NCBI GenBank assembly: GCA_036417435.1
Contig: CM070907.1
Span: 54,606,001 to 54,670,000 of the forward strand
Source: Inia geoffrensis
Lineage: Eukaryota > Chordata > Mammalia > Artiodactyla > Iniidae
Reading direction: 5' to 3'
Length of the DNA stretch: 64,000 nt
Shown here: piece after piece, positions 11,837-22,644 of the stretch
How positions within the stretch are numbered: position 1 is the stretch's first letter
Layout of the letters: every line of letters begins with the position of its first letter
Program-made: the position numbers and the translations under genes
Notes under the pieces: generated by a model
The model's database searches: none
What the model was told of the DNA's origin: nothing
The model's input: only the letters and a program-made list of their open reading frames with translations

Positions 11837-12330
11837 ACAGGCACCAGAGTGAATCATAGTTCCTTGGCATCACTGTGCCTTTGCTCACATTGTGCCCCCT
11901 GTCTGGAGCGGCCTCCCAAGGCACCAAACCCCCATATCCCAAGGTCCCATTCTAATGCCACCTCTTCACCTGGCCTCACCCACGTGCACAAGCTAGAAGT
12001 GTCCCTCCTGCACCTAAGTTCCCACAGTGCTTCATGGTGCAGCTCCTCGCCCACTTGCTGCCACAGATGTTATATTGTGTTTACCTCTGTGCCTGGGCTA
12101 AGTGGGCCTTCTGAACGTGATGGACGAACGTGGTTGGCCTCCCCTCTGTAAGGGTAGGGATGTGTCTCCTTCATCTCTGCACCTTTCCTCTCTCACACAC
12201 ACGTTTTCCTGAACACAGCAGGAGCATGATGCATATTTAATAGATGAGCCACCTAGCCTTGCTGTTCTAGTGCACAAAGGTGTCTTGAATTGGTCTTTGT
12301 TCCTCAGTCCTACTGACGGCCCGAGGTCAG
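11600..12330 (+). mobile_element. L2 ORF2-region remnant, with an AC microsatellite inside
   Basis: The words gcacagaccatgtcccttgc, cttaggctggtgtttaaggc and ctgtgcctttgctcacattg followed by gtctggagcggcctcccaag trace the 3' L2 coding region. No frame is intact. Confidence 0.65.
11798..11840. repeat. (AC)n microsatellite
   Basis: Nearly pure AC dinucleotide run with one T interruption near the right end. Confidence 0.95.
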
Positions 12331-12404
12331 ACCACACCGTCGTTCACTTGGACTGTAAGGCTCCTAGCAGTGTCTCCCTTCTTTCCTTTTAAGCCTGCAC
12401 AGAC

Positions 12405-12840
12405 TATCAGTGACGTTTCTCAAACAGAAATCTCATCATGCTGCTACAAACCTTTCATTAGCTCCAAGTGCCACAGGTTAAAGCCTCAGCTGCCTTCCCC
12501 TTGAGCCTAGTCTTCTGCTCCCCCAGGTTCCCTTGCCCCCCCACCCCACATACTTCCTCGCATTCCTCCAGAGCTACTGTAATACCATGGCAGCCCTGTG
12601 TTGTTTCAGGCCTCTGTGTCTTGACATACGCTGTTCCCTTTTCTTCAAATGACACCCCACCTCCACTCACCATCCCCCAACATCTGATAAACAGCTGCCC
12701 ATGCCTCAAAACCCAGTTCTGACAAAAGCTTCCTCTGTGAAGGAGGAGGTAGCTCACCACATGAACAGCCCCCAATACTAGCCATACATCCACCCCACAA
12801 TACTGGGCATTCACTGTGCACCAGACATCATACCCTCTAG
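12405..12840 (+). mobile_element. L2 ORF2-region remnant
   Basis: aacctttcattagctccaag, gttaaagcctcagctgcctt and ctctgtgtcttgacatacgc, then gttcccttttcttcaaatga, mirror the L2 pattern seen at 11.6 kb. Antisense and sense frames here are not genes. Confidence 0.68.
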
Positions 12841-12849
12841 GCAGCTACT

Positions 12850-13715
12850 GCACTGGCCAGATTCCTGAGGTTGCAGTCGTCACTGTGTTGACATGAACTG
12901 TGCTTGTACCTGCCTCGTTTCCTCTCCCAGAGCCCTGAGGTCCGGGCTGCTGCTGGCTGTCATCACTGAGTGCCCCTTGTCCCCTAGTGCTCGCAAGGTG
13001 CCGGCACACGTGGAAGACCTGTAAATGAGCCACACTGAGTGCAGGGGAGTGGAGGGGAGGAAGTCAAGTGGGGAATAGGGTGGGACGATGTCGAAGGTTT
13101 GACCTAAGGCTGTCAGGGCCTCTCGCATCTTATTTCAGAGTCCAGGATCCTCCTGGTTAATAGCAAAAGATGCTTCAGCTTCGGCTGTCCTGGGGCTCCT
13201 GCTCGGCTTTGGGTGAGTGCTTCTCAGTGGCAAAGTCCTCAGGAAATTTCCTGCAACCCCCAAAATGCTAAGCCAATGAACAGGTCCCACAGGCTGCTGA
13301 CAGCTCAGCACAGTGCGAAATGCGGCTTTGCTATCATCAGGGTGGCAAGAAACAAGTCAGCCTGGCATTGGCTTCAACCATTCAGACCCTCAATGTGTCA
13401 TTCTTCTTTTTAACAAAGCTTTGCCGATACTTGCTTTGTGCTTGGCACCGAGCACAGAGCGAGAAATTAGATGCTTCCTGCCCTGGAGAGGCGGCTTGTC
13501 TGGGGAAGCAGGCTGTGTGATCCACGACACTTCCTGGAACGAGTAAGTCACCACGTGGCTAAATCCCAAATAGCAGGTTCCTGAAGGAAGAAGGAGTCAT
13601 TCCAGGAACTGAGAAGACAAGTGAGGAGTACCTGGAAATCAGGGACAAGATGCCAAGGTGAACCTGAAGAGACCCTGCAAGGTGGAGGGAGGGGGAGGGA
13701 CACAGCCTTGGAACT
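12850..13715. other. No feature recognised
   Basis: No named repeat. Short overlapping frames near 13,213-13,546 show no known domain. Confidence 0.45.
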
Positions 13716-13719
13716 ATAA

Positions 13720-13850
13720 TAACAGGTAACATTTGTGTGGCACTCGTTATGTGCCAGGCACTCTTCTAGACGTTTTACATGTGTTAACTCCTTTAATTGT
13801 CCCAATAACCTGTAAGGATAATAATTGTGATTATTATCCTGTGAGTCAAG
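13720..13850 (-). mobile_element. MIR
   Basis: actcgttatgtgccaggcac, cttctagacgttttacatgt and gtcccaataacctgtaagga are the reverse of the MIR 3' half. Confidence 0.85.
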
Positions 13851-13859
13851 GGAAGCCAT

Positions 13860-14445
13860 TGAATGGTGTCAAGCAGGGAAAAGAGATCAGATCTGTATAT
13901 GAGAAACTTCCCTCTGGCTCTGGTATGGAGCACTGAAGGGGGTCAGAGTAGATGCCAAGAGACCCATCAGGAGGCCAACACTAGTGGTCCAAGGGTGGTG
14001 CTGGGGGCGCGGATGGAGAGAAGGGAGCGTATCTGAGAGCTGTTAAGGGGGAGAGTTGACAGAACTGGTTAGCAGTTACTCATTAGCAGTACTCAGCCCA
14101 GGTCTCTGACAAACCTCCCCTCCTCCTCTAGGCAAGTTAAGGCCCCTCCCCCAGGCTGGCCCAGGCCTTGCTTCCTTCTAACAGTCCTGATCGTACCCAA
14201 CACCAGACTCCAGGTCAGTTTTCCAACAAGCAAATCACAAAAAGTCAGCTGCCCAAATGAATAATTCCCCAAACCATCACTTTACCAAATGGCTTATAAG
14301 CCAGAAACTAATTCATCAAAAGCCAAATCATTCAAAGTTAATTCCCTAAGTTTGCTTGTTTCTTTTGAAAACTCTTATGCAATTTATAGCAGTTGGTATT
14401 AGGTGGGATAGACATATTTTTGTATTAATATTAAGTAGGCAAAAA
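13860..14445. other. No feature recognised
   Basis: L2-like words (gagaagggagcg, gcagggaaaagag) occur at the left, but no safe call can be made. Confidence 0.35.
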
Positions 14446-14449
14446 AGAA

Positions 14450-15235
14450 AGCTTATAAAATATGCATAAAGTTTTAAAAAATGATACAACAAAACTCCTG
14501 CACCCAAAACCAGTTTTTAAAAATGAACACTACCAAAAACAATTTTTATATTAAAAAAATGAACATTACCATTACCTTGGAAACCCCGAGTGCCCCTCCC
14601 TCATCCCATCGCCTTCCTTCTCATTCCAGAGATAATCACTCTCCCAAATGTTCTGCCTTTCTCTCTTGCTTTTCTTTATAACAACATAATTGTATCTTTA
14701 AAGAGTATCGAGTTTTTTGTTTTTGTTTTTGTTTTTTGCAGTACGCGGGCCTCTCACTGCTGTGGCATCTCCCGTTGCGGAGCACAGGCTCCGAACACGC
14801 AGGCTCAGCGGCCATGGCTCACGGGCTTAGCCGCTCCGCGACACGTGGGATCTTCCTGGAACGGGGCACGAACCTGTGTCCCCTGCATCGGCAGGCGGAC
14901 TGTCAACCACTGCACCACCAGAGAAGCCCAGAGTATCGTTTTTTTAGTTTTGCATGTTTTTTTAACTTTATATAAAAGGAATTAGAGCACACCTGTTTTT
15001 CTGTGACATTTTTTTCATTCAACATTATGTTCCTGAGATTCATACTTGTTAATGCATAGAGTCCTGATTCATTCATTTTCTTGGGTGTATAGTATTCTGT
15101 TTTATGAATACATTATAATTTATGTATCCATTGAGTTGAGGAAAACTTAAGATGGTTCCAGTGTTTTTCCATTACACATAGTGCTAGTAGGAACATTCTT
15201 GGATATGTCTCCTAGGGCACATATGCTATGGAATT
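14450..15235 (-). mobile_element. Old L1 3' region, split by a SINE
   Basis: The two sides of the SINE at 14.7 kb share L1 words: agagataatcactctcccaa on the left, then tttcattcaacattatgttc, ggaacattcttggatatgtc and tccattgagttgaggaaaac on the right. It is on the minus strand, and divergence is high. Confidence 0.65.
14711..14929 (-). mobile_element. CHR-type SINE, short class
   Basis: Reverse copy with a (TTTTTG)n tail. Flanks agagtatcg at 14,702-14,710 and 14,930-14,938 are identical. It is inserted in old L1 sequence. Confidence 0.93.
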
Positions 15236-15239
15236 GATC

Positions 15240-15365
15240 TAGTTCATTCTTTACAACAATCATATGAGGTATACATATAATTAGCCTCATTTATAGATAA
15301 AGTAACTGAGGTTCAGAAAACTTCAATGACTAAAGATAGGAGTCTAATAAGAAGTGCAAGGCTTT
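15240..15365 (-). mobile_element. MIR
   Basis: acaacaatcatatgaggtat, tagataaagtaactgaggtt and agactaa-type words follow reverse MIR order. Confidence 0.75.
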
Positions 15366-15369
15366 TATA

Positions 15370-15725
15370 TATTGAATCTCCCCACCTCATGAAGTGGTCT
15401 CTCAGAGGAGAAACCCACCCTCTGACCCATTCCCTAAGTAAAGAGTTGCTCTCTGGACAACTTCTAATCCCTGCCCCCTTCCCCCACCCCCCTATCCCAT
15501 TCCTCACAGCATCCCACCAGTCCCTCCCTCCAAACCTCATTTCTCCTTGTCCCCTCCCTTTCTATCCCTAAACCCCACTACTGTCCAGGTTTCAAATTGA
15601 TGCTGACCACCCCCTGAGTTAAAACCAAGAGCCAAGGACCTTATGTCCCACCTACTCTTCCCACCTTTCCTATCTCTCAGCCTCTTGCCCCCAGGCAGGC
15701 ATCTTTCCTCCCCTTCTGACGACAC
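15370..15725. other. Pyrimidine-rich sequence, nothing recognised
   Basis: C/T-rich stretches (about 15,470-15,580 and 15,640-15,720) of simple composition. The overlapping frames here reflect composition only. Confidence 0.45.
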
Positions 15726-15955
15726 ACAGCTCTGCCCTACTCTGAGAATCCTAATTACTCTGCCTAGGATGCAGTGTATCCCTCTCCCAGATGGTGCTCT
15801 TTGAGCAAGGGTCTTTCATGTCTATTTCCACAGCAGTTCCAGAGGACTTCTCTAGTGATATTTACACTTTATATCTCATGTTATTAAGGACCTGTCTTAT
15901 TCTCCTTTATCTCCCCTGGGCCTTGCACAGAGTGAGTAACAAATATTGAATGAAA
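15725..15955 (+). mobile_element. L2 3' part
   Basis: tttgagcaagggtctttcat, ctgggccttgcacagagtga and acaaatattgaatgaaagga fit the L2 end. Confidence 0.62.
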
Positions 15956-16194
15956 GGATTGATTTTCACCCAAACCACTTCCTGTGCCATGCCTGGATTA
16001 ATTTCAGTTTCTGTTTACTGATCTGCTTTAAAGTACCAAATGCTGTGCAAAGCCCTCCTGCTCTGAGCAAGCCGAGTCCTTCTCTCCATCTCATCTCTCC
16101 AGGCTCAAGCAAAGGGCCTACCCTGCATTTGCACCTACACTACCTTGGTGGCAACAGCCTCCTCTGAGATATCCTAAAGTTCTAGCCCCTAACA

Positions 16195-16435
16195 AAAAGC
16201 ACTAACATTCACATAGCTCTTTCGAGTTTAAGCAGCACTGTCAGACGCATTTGATCTGTCTAACCATTCAGTGCTACCGGTGTCATGATCTCCATTTTGC
16301 AGATAAGAAAACCAAAGTCCACAAATATCAAGTGACTCACCCTTATCCACACAGAAAGACTACAGAATTGAAGCCAGGTTTTCTAATTTGAGAGCCCTTG
16401 CCTTTCCACTATATTTATAGCCATCTTCGCCATGA
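16195..16435 (-). mobile_element. MIR
   Basis: ctccattttgcagataagaa, atcaagtgactcacccttat and attgaagccaggttttctaa are in reverse MIR order. Confidence 0.8.
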
Positions 16436-16464
16436 AGCCTTTGTCAAAGCAATGGAAATTGACA

Positions 16465-16700
16465 TGGTAGAGTGGTGTGGTGGGAAAGGATGCCAGCTTG
16501 GGGTAAGTCGGCCTTTGAGTTTGAGCTTCGTCACTTAGTAACTGTGTGACCTTAATCAAGTCACCAACCTCCCTAATCCTGAGTGCTTCATCTGCAAATG
16601 GGGCAGTAGCACCTACCTCACAAAACTACAAGGATTCAATGAAAAAAATGTGTGTGAATTGCCTTACATGTAGTCAGGGCTCAGTAAATCTTAGTCCCTT
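16465..16700 (+). mobile_element. MIR
   Basis: agtaactgtgtgaccttaat, gcttcatctgcaaatggggc, gcacctacctcacaaaacta and tcagggctcagtaaatctta are in MIR order. Confidence 0.85.
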
Positions 16701-17099
16701 ACCTGGCCCTTCCCCCAAACTCTATAACAATAATCCAGTACTCCAAGTTCTGAGAATTTTATGTGCATGCTGGGGACCGCTCACCCACAGGAGATGGAGA
16801 CACTGAGTTCAGCACAATGGACAAATTCATAACTTCCTCACTCTTGGGTCCTGGTCTTTTGTGTTCCTCTGGTTGGTTGGTTGCCTTTTGAGACTTTTGA
16901 GAGCATGTTTGGGTTTGCCCACAGTTTTATGCAGCGTGGTTTAGCTACAGGGCATAGTCTTAGCATTCCTTCTCCCATAATGAACCCTTCACCCTGCCCA
17001 ACAGCTATCAAGCTGCAAAGGAGTTTGTGGTTCCTTGAAGCCCACATCACCTTCAGGGGATTTTTTTGTAGCTGCTTTTCATCTCAGAAATTATCCCCT

Positions 17100-17458
17100 G
17101 GGCTTCCCAGGTGGCACAGTAGTTGAGAATCTGTCTGCCAGTGCAGGGGACACGGGTTTGAGCCCTGGTCTGGGAGGATCCCCTATGCCGTGGAGTAACT
17201 GGGCCCGTGAGCCACAACTACTGAACCTGTGCGTCTGGAGCTTGTGCTCTGCGACGAGAGAGGCCACAACAGTGAGAGGCCCGCGCACCGCGATGAAGAC
17301 TGGCCCCTGCTCGCCGCAACTAGAGAAAGCCCATGCACAGAAACGAAGACCCAACACATCCAAAAATAAAAATAAATAAATAAATAAATATAACGTACTA
17401 CATGCCAGACGCAGGACAAATTTAAAGGAGAAAATTTTAAAAAAGAAAAGAAAAGAAA
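17100..17458 (+). mobile_element. CHR-type SINE, long class, with extra 3' sequence
   Basis: The SINE runs to an (AAAT)n tail ending near 17,390. The matching target duplication (agaaattatcccct at 17,086-17,099 and 17,459-17,472) closes only after about 68 further bases that are not SINE-like and end in (AAAAG)n. The inserted unit is therefore longer than the SINE itself. Confidence 0.88.
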
Positions 17459-17574
17459 AGAAATTATCCCCTTCCACACAGATGGTCGGTCTATCAGTCC
17501 ATTTCTGGAGACTTAACTGCGTGCCAGCTCATGTACCACACATCAGAAATAATTACTATAATGACTGAGGCTGG

Positions 17575-17998
17575 CAGTTACTGGGCATTTATATGTGTGC
17601 AATAGCACTATGTGCGTTATACACATGATCTCATCTAATCTTAATAAAATATTGGGATGGGTGGTTACTCCATTTCAAAGATGAGAAACCTGAGGATTAG
17701 AAAGGCTTGGTAACCTGCTCAAGACTGCACTAGTTGCAGAACTATGGTTCAAAACCCTGTCTGAGGGCTTCCCTGGCGGCGCAGTAGTTGAGAGTCTGCC
17801 TGCCGATGCAGGGGACACTGGTTCGTGCCCCGGTCGGGGAAGATCCCACATGCCGCAGAGCGGCTGGGCCCGTGAGCCATGGCCACTGAGCCTGCATGTC
17901 CGGAGCCTGTGCCACGACAGTGAGAGGCCTGCGTACCGCAAAAACAAAACCAAAACCAAAAACAAAACCCTGTCTGATTCCAAAGCTCAGAGTTCTTT
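17575..17998 (-). mobile_element. MIR split by a SINE
   Basis: cagttactgggcatttatat, ccatttcaaagatgagaaac and tatggttcaaaaccctgtct lead to the insertion; the MIR resumes with gattccaaagctcagagttc after it. Confidence 0.85.
17765..17963 (+). mobile_element. CHR-type SINE, short class, inside MIR
   Basis: Begins gggcttccctggcggcgcag. Identical flanks aaaaccctgtctga at 17,751-17,764 and 17,964-17,977. About 17 bases usually found between gagcctgtg and the gagaggcc word are missing. Confidence 0.93.
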
Positions 17999-17999
17999 C

Positions 18000-18675
18000 C
18001 CTGCCATAGGCATCTCCCCAGTCTCTTAATGGGAGATAGAAACCCAGAAACAAACACCCCATTCGTTGCAAATAGCCCTTTGTTTCTGATTATGAAAATT
18101 GGTTCAGAATATAAAGCCCTACTCCGGGGAGGAGGGTTAAGGAACTGGGGTGAGAGGAAGACTTACTTTTAGAGTACTTTTTTGTACTTGGTGAATTTTT
18201 GGACTGTGTAGTTACTTTTCTTTTAACCTAATGATGGGAGGCGGGGAGGGTATGCCACCCCAAAACGTGCCACTTTGGCATGTGGGTTATTTTGAGCTGA
18301 AGGCAATCAAGACCCAGCACTTAGGAAAAGCTTTTTACCTCTCCCTTAACTGCCTAAAACAATTTAGAAAGGGGACCTGTACCAAGAAGACAGCTGTTAC
18401 CAGAGACAAGTATTTCATCTGAGAGACATATCTGCATGGCAGGGCAAACATCTGTTCTTCTCACCTTTCTGTGAATTGCTTCCCCTTCTTTGAAGACCCA
18501 GACTCCTATCCCTTTCCTTAGCTCAGGATGGTAGATAAACCTCAATTGCCCGGTTGCCTTTGAGTCTCATATATTTGCAGAAATTTGTTTTTCTGCTATT
18601 AATCTGCCTTTTTATTATGGGGGTGGGACGTCTCAGCCAAGAACCTAGAAGGGTAGAAGGAAAATTATTTTTCCC
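18000..18675. other. No feature recognised
   Basis: No named repeat and no coding signal; looks single-copy. Confidence 0.4.
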
Positions 18676-18679
18676 TCCC

Positions 18680-18965
18680 CTACACCAATTTTTTTAAACC
18701 AATTAAAACATAGTAGAACATTTAGAAAATACAGCTAGTAATAAAAATCACTCCTAACCCCACTTCACACAGATACTCATACCTGCATTTTTCGCTAGGC
18801 ACACGCTAAAAAATGGGATTATATTTACACATGCCGTTTTTCGTAACCTGCTTTTTCTCTCATATTGCTATCTTATGACATTACTTTTCATGTCTATGAA
18901 TATAGATCTGACGGTACTGATGAAGTTCAGGTGGCTTCCAAGCCCCTTTATATGTGAGAATGCTG
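18680..18965 (-). mobile_element. Probable old L1 fragment
   Basis: gtaacctgctttttctctca, atgggattatatttacacat and atgacattacttttcatgtc resemble the 3' region of old L1 on the minus strand. The subfamily is unclear. Confidence 0.45.
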
Positions 18966-19014
18966 AGATGAATTTTGAACGGTAGTTTGCAGCATCCTGT
19001 CACAGCCGGAGGCA

Positions 19015-19440
19015 GGGACAGCGGGCTCACCGCAGGGCATGCTGGGCCCTGTGCTGCTGGCTCAGGGAACCGAGAGGCCAGGGGCGGGGCCCGGGCCGGG
19101 AGGCGGGCCCGAGGGTGGGTCGGGTCCGGGCCGGGTCAGGGCCGGTGTCCGCTGGTCTCTCCGCTTCAAGCTCACTGGCCTGGCTAGAGCTGAGTGGAGT
19201 AGTGATCGAGCTGCGGAGGTTCATGGCTGGGACCTGCTCCTGGAGGGTAACTTTGGTTCTCCTCTGGCTCTAAACTCGGTGGCACCCGCGGGCAGGCGTC
19301 CCCGCCGGGGAGAGTTGCAGACTAGGTTACGCGAGTGCCCAGAGCTTGCTAGACTTCAGACCTGCGGGCGCCCATGGCGCACGTCAGTCACTTTGACGCT
19401 GAGGCCCCCAGGCAGCCAGGAGGCTTGGGGAGGCGACCAC
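19015..19440. promoter_or_regulatory. Orphan CpG-rich island, possible promoter
   Basis: This patch has a hand count of about 30 CpGs in roughly 420 bases, while flanking DNA is nearly CpG-free and AT-rich. A GC box sits within the run beginning aggggcggggc near 19,079. The word ggcatgctggg at 19,036-19,046 resembles half of the promoter motif in which TCCCAGCATGC follows ACTACA (ZNF143-type). A donor-like G/GTAACT lies at 19,247. It lies about 13.4 kb upstream of ACER3 exon 1. An open frame of 167 codons (19,039-19,542, +) crosses it, but GC-rich DNA gives long frames by chance and I recognise no domain. It could be a promoter of a long non-coding RNA, an alternative upstream ACER3 start, or a CpG-rich enhancer. 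Confidence 0.55.
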
Positions 19441-19544
19441 AATCAGGGATGGTGGTGGAGTGGCCCAAGGGGAGATTTAGGACATTTCTGGACCCCAAAG
19501 TGTCTATTCTCCGTGTTCTTAATGAAACCTTTTAAAAATTAGGA

Positions 19545-20205
19545 AATAAGACATACACAAAAATAGAATAATATAACCAGTACTCATTACCCAGCTTAGT
19601 ATTTTCCTATACTTGCTTCAGCTGTTTTGTTCTTTAGGCAATGAAGCATTAAATATACAGCTGAATGTCTCTGTGTAACTCTCCCTGATTCCATTTCCTT
19701 CTCTCCCTGTAGGTCATTGCCATCTTGAATTTGGGGCTTATCAATTTATCAACTCAATGTGTGTTTTTATGCCTCTAGTACATACGTATTTATCCACAAA
19801 AATAGATGGCATGTTTTGCATGTTTTAATCTTTATATACACGGTATTCTCCTGTAACTATTCCTGAATTTCCTTTCATCCCCCCTCAATATTTTTGAGAT
19901 TCATTCAATGTAACTGCTGTGTAATATTTCATTTTGTGATTATACTCCAGTTCATTTAAACATCCCTCTGTTCAATAATCACACAATGAGCATTCTTGGA
20001 CATGCCTCCAAATACACAGGTGTGATAATTTTTTAGGATCTATTTCTAGGAGTGTACTTGCTGAATCATGGTGTACGCACAGCTTCACCTTTGCCAGACA
20101 GCGCTCCCCAGTGATCATAAATCATTTTACATTCCTACCAGAAATGTATAAAAGTTCATATTGTTCTACGTGGTTGCCAAACTTGATTTACTTTAATAAA
20201 GCTTT
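19545..20205 (-). mobile_element. Old L1 3' fragment
   Basis: cagtactcattacccagctt, gagcattcttggacatgcct, ctatttctaggagtgtactt and acattcctaccagaaatgta follow old L1 3' sequence in reverse. It abuts the orphan CpG island. Confidence 0.7.
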
Positions 20206-20261
20206 AAGAAGTTCCTTTTTTAACCAAATTCAAATTGCATTTCCTCTCTTTGCTCTCAATT

Positions 20262-20440
20262 ATACCTAGTATGAATTATTTTGCCTCTCTAAGCCTGGGT
20301 TTTCTTATCTGTAAAATGGGGATAATGATACTTACCTTGCTATGATGAGTAGGAGGATTAAAGAAAATAATGCATATAAAAATGCATGCTCAAATGCCTG
20401 GCTAGACTTTGATAGGTACTCCAAAAATAGTAGTTGAAGG
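20262..20440 (+). mobile_element. MIR
   Basis: gcctctctaagcctgggttt, cttatctgtaaaatggggat and gatacttaccttgctatgat are in MIR order. Confidence 0.85.
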
Positions 20441-20482
20441 AGGAGTAATAGTAGTAGTAATAATAACAATAATAATAATAAA
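20440..20482. repeat. (TAA/TAG)n microsatellite
   Basis: Trinucleotide run agtagtagtaataataac leading into aataataataataa, between two MIRs. Confidence 0.85.
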
Positions 20483-20700
20483 TGGTAAATTTGTATTGAG
20501 TTCTTGCTATGTGTCAGGCGTTGTCCTAAGTGCTTGAAGCTCATTGTCTCAATTACTTGTAATAGCAACCATATGAGGTTGGTATAAGTATTAGCATAGT
20601 TTTTCAGGTGAGGGAGCCAAGGTGTATATAGTTCAAGCAAATTGCTCAAAGTCACAGAGATAGTAAGAGGTACTGCTGGATTCAAATCTCAGGTTTGTCA
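20482..20700 (-). mobile_element. MIR
   Basis: gagttcttgctatgtgtcag, gcgttgtcctaagtgcttga, caaagtcacagagatagtaa and ctggattcaaatctcaggtt are in reverse MIR order. It faces the MIR just to its left. Confidence 0.88.
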
Positions 20701-20859
20701 GAGAGTTTGGACTTTGAAACTGCAGACAACGGAGAATCACTGAAGGAGAATAATTCATTCATTTGCCTGACAGCGGTTTGTGCTACCCTATAAATAGTGA
20801 TCATTATTATTATGTCAGCGAGGCGGTGTAGAGAGGAGGAAGGAGAAAAGGTTGGAGTT

Positions 20860-21420
20860 AGATGACCCACTTTGTGCCTGGCTCCGTGCTAGGCATTAGG
20901 GATGCACTAGGGACCAAAACACTTTCCTTGAGGTTGCCCGGAGCCTGGTTCAGTGTTTCTCAAGACCTGGTTCCTGGACCATCTGCCTGTCAATGACCCT
21001 GGCTGCCTGTTCAACATGCAGATTCCCAACTCCCTCCTCCCCAGAGATTCTGATTCTGTAGGTTTCTGGAGGAACATTATGAGCAGAGATTCTGACATTC
21101 ACATAAGTTTGAGAGTCACTGATCTTGCTGGTGAGGAAGACAAGTAAACAGATGGCTACAATACAGAATGATAAGAGTTACAAAGGCAGGTCCTGGAAGA
21201 GTTTCTGGAGGAAGTCTGGTCTAAGCTGAGACCTGTCAGATAAGAAAAAGCCAAGGGGGCAGAAAGGAAAGGGTAGATTCAAGCTGAAGGGAAAATGAGA
21301 GAAGTGGCTCACTTTTAGAGAAGAGAATTTTAGAGTATTTTAATGTGACTGGAGTGCAGAATGAAGCAATGAGGCTGCAGAAGTGGGCAGAAAAGTCACA
21401 AAGGTCACAGAGCCTTGCTG
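20860..21420 (-). mobile_element. L2 with a nested hAT element
   Basis: tttgtgcctggctccgtgct and ggcattagggatgcactagg match L2 before the nested element; after it, gaggaagacaagtaaacaga and tctaagctgagacctgtcag continue the L2. Confidence 0.7.
20948..21122 (+). mobile_element. MER5A-like hAT-Charlie element
   Basis: Left end cagtgtttctcaagacctgg and right end tttgagagtcactg form imperfect inverted ends. Inner words cccagagattctgattctgt fit MER5A. Confidence 0.75.
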
Positions 21421-21516
21421 GTCATGTCAGTGAGTTTGGACTACCCTACAGGTAGTGGGAAATTTAATTTGGGGGGAGAGGGCATCAATAGTTTTGAATT
21501 TAAGAAAGAACCCTGT

Positions 21517-21763
21517 GGGGACTGCCCTGGTGGTCCAGTGGTTAAGACTCTGCACTCCCAATGCAGGGGGCCCAGGTTCGATCCCTGGTCAGGGAACTAG
21601 ATCCCACATGCCGCAACTAAAAGCCCGCATGCTGCAACTAAAAGATCCCAAACACTGAAGGAAGATCCCGCAGGCAGCAACAAAGATCCCAAGTGCCGCA
21701 ACAAAGACCCCGTGCAGCCAAATGAATAAATAAATAAATATTAAAAAAAGAAAAAGAAGAATG
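21517..21763 (+). mobile_element. CHR-related SINE
   Basis: Head gggactgccctggtggtcca, gttcgatccctggtcaggga, then several caactaaaag-type units and an (AAAT)n tail. Flanks aagaaccctgtgg and aagaatgctgtgg differ at two positions. Confidence 0.9.
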
Positions 21764-21769
21764 CTGTGG

Positions 21770-22145
21770 TAGACACAATGTAAAAAATAGGCTGCAGGAC
21801 TGGAATAGGGCAAGAATTTCCTCAGGGCAATCAGGAAGGGAACAGGCACTACTGACTAGGACTGAGACAATGGCAGGGAGAGAAGGTGGGAGGTGGACAG
21901 GTACGGGAATCCATAAGGGTGATAACTGATTGGATATGGCTGGATGCGGATAGGAAGGAGTTAAGACTTTCTTTAGCAAACTGGGTCAATGGTTGTGAAT
22001 TTCATCATAGTTAAAAAAAAAAAAAACTGGAAGAGAAACCAGTGTGGAGGGAAAATGACAAGATCACTTTAGGACATACTGAATTTGAGATCCTTATGAA
22101 ATACCCAAGTAGAAGTGTCCAGAAGATAGGTGGAAATCCTGCTAG
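21770..22145. other. L2-like remnant, uncertain
   Basis: Words such as ggtagacacaatgtaaaaaa, ctagga-ctgagacaatgg and tccataagggtgataactga suggest more of the neighbouring minus-strand L2, but the match is too weak for a firm call. Confidence 0.35.
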
Positions 22146-22149
22146 TTAG

Positions 22150-22640
22150 TTACTCACTCACTATCCTCTCCCCCTTCTTCTCTCCTAACAGAAGCCAGCT
22201 TTGTTTGGGACAGCGAAGTGCCCAGTTAAAACATTCACCCTCCTAGACTTTCTTGCCAGTCTTCCCAGACTCTCTGTGGTTGGTCACGAGATCCAGTTCT
22301 GACCAATAAGCTCTAAGTGGACATCCTCGAGTGGAGGTTCTGCAAAAGCTATTGTTTTCCTGATAACAATGTACAGGCCCAGGCGGCATTGACCCTTCAC
22401 CCTGTCCTTCCTGCTTCCTGCCTAAACAGGGTTGCGATGCTTGGACAAGATACAACCATTTTGTAACCTTGAGGATGAAGGCTTATGTTAAGGAAGGTAG
22501 AGGAGGGAGACAGAAGGATTTGGACATTATGGAGCTGTTGTATGGCCCTGGGCTGTTTACCATCTGAGAAAAATAAACCCTAATTTAGTTAAGCCATGGG
22601 GACTGGTTTTCTGTCACCTGCACAAAACATGATCTTAATT
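22150..22640 (+). mobile_element. Probable ancient LTR-type repeat, class unresolved
   Basis: The string tctgaccaataagctctaag, a polyadenylation-like aaaaataaaccctaatttag and the following ttaagccatggggactg resemble the body and 3' end of ancient ERVL-type LTRs. It is non-coding. Confidence 0.4.
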
Positions 22641-22644
22641 GATT

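Noticed and set aside
12458..12814. A 118-codon minus-strand frame
   Set aside because: It runs antisense through an L2 remnant, has no known domain, and is within chance length for this composition.
19039..19542. A 167-codon frame through the orphan CpG island as a protein gene
   Set aside because: It is rich in G, R and P as expected of random GC-rich DNA, and its end runs into AT-rich L1 sequence. I keep the CpG island as a finding but not the protein.
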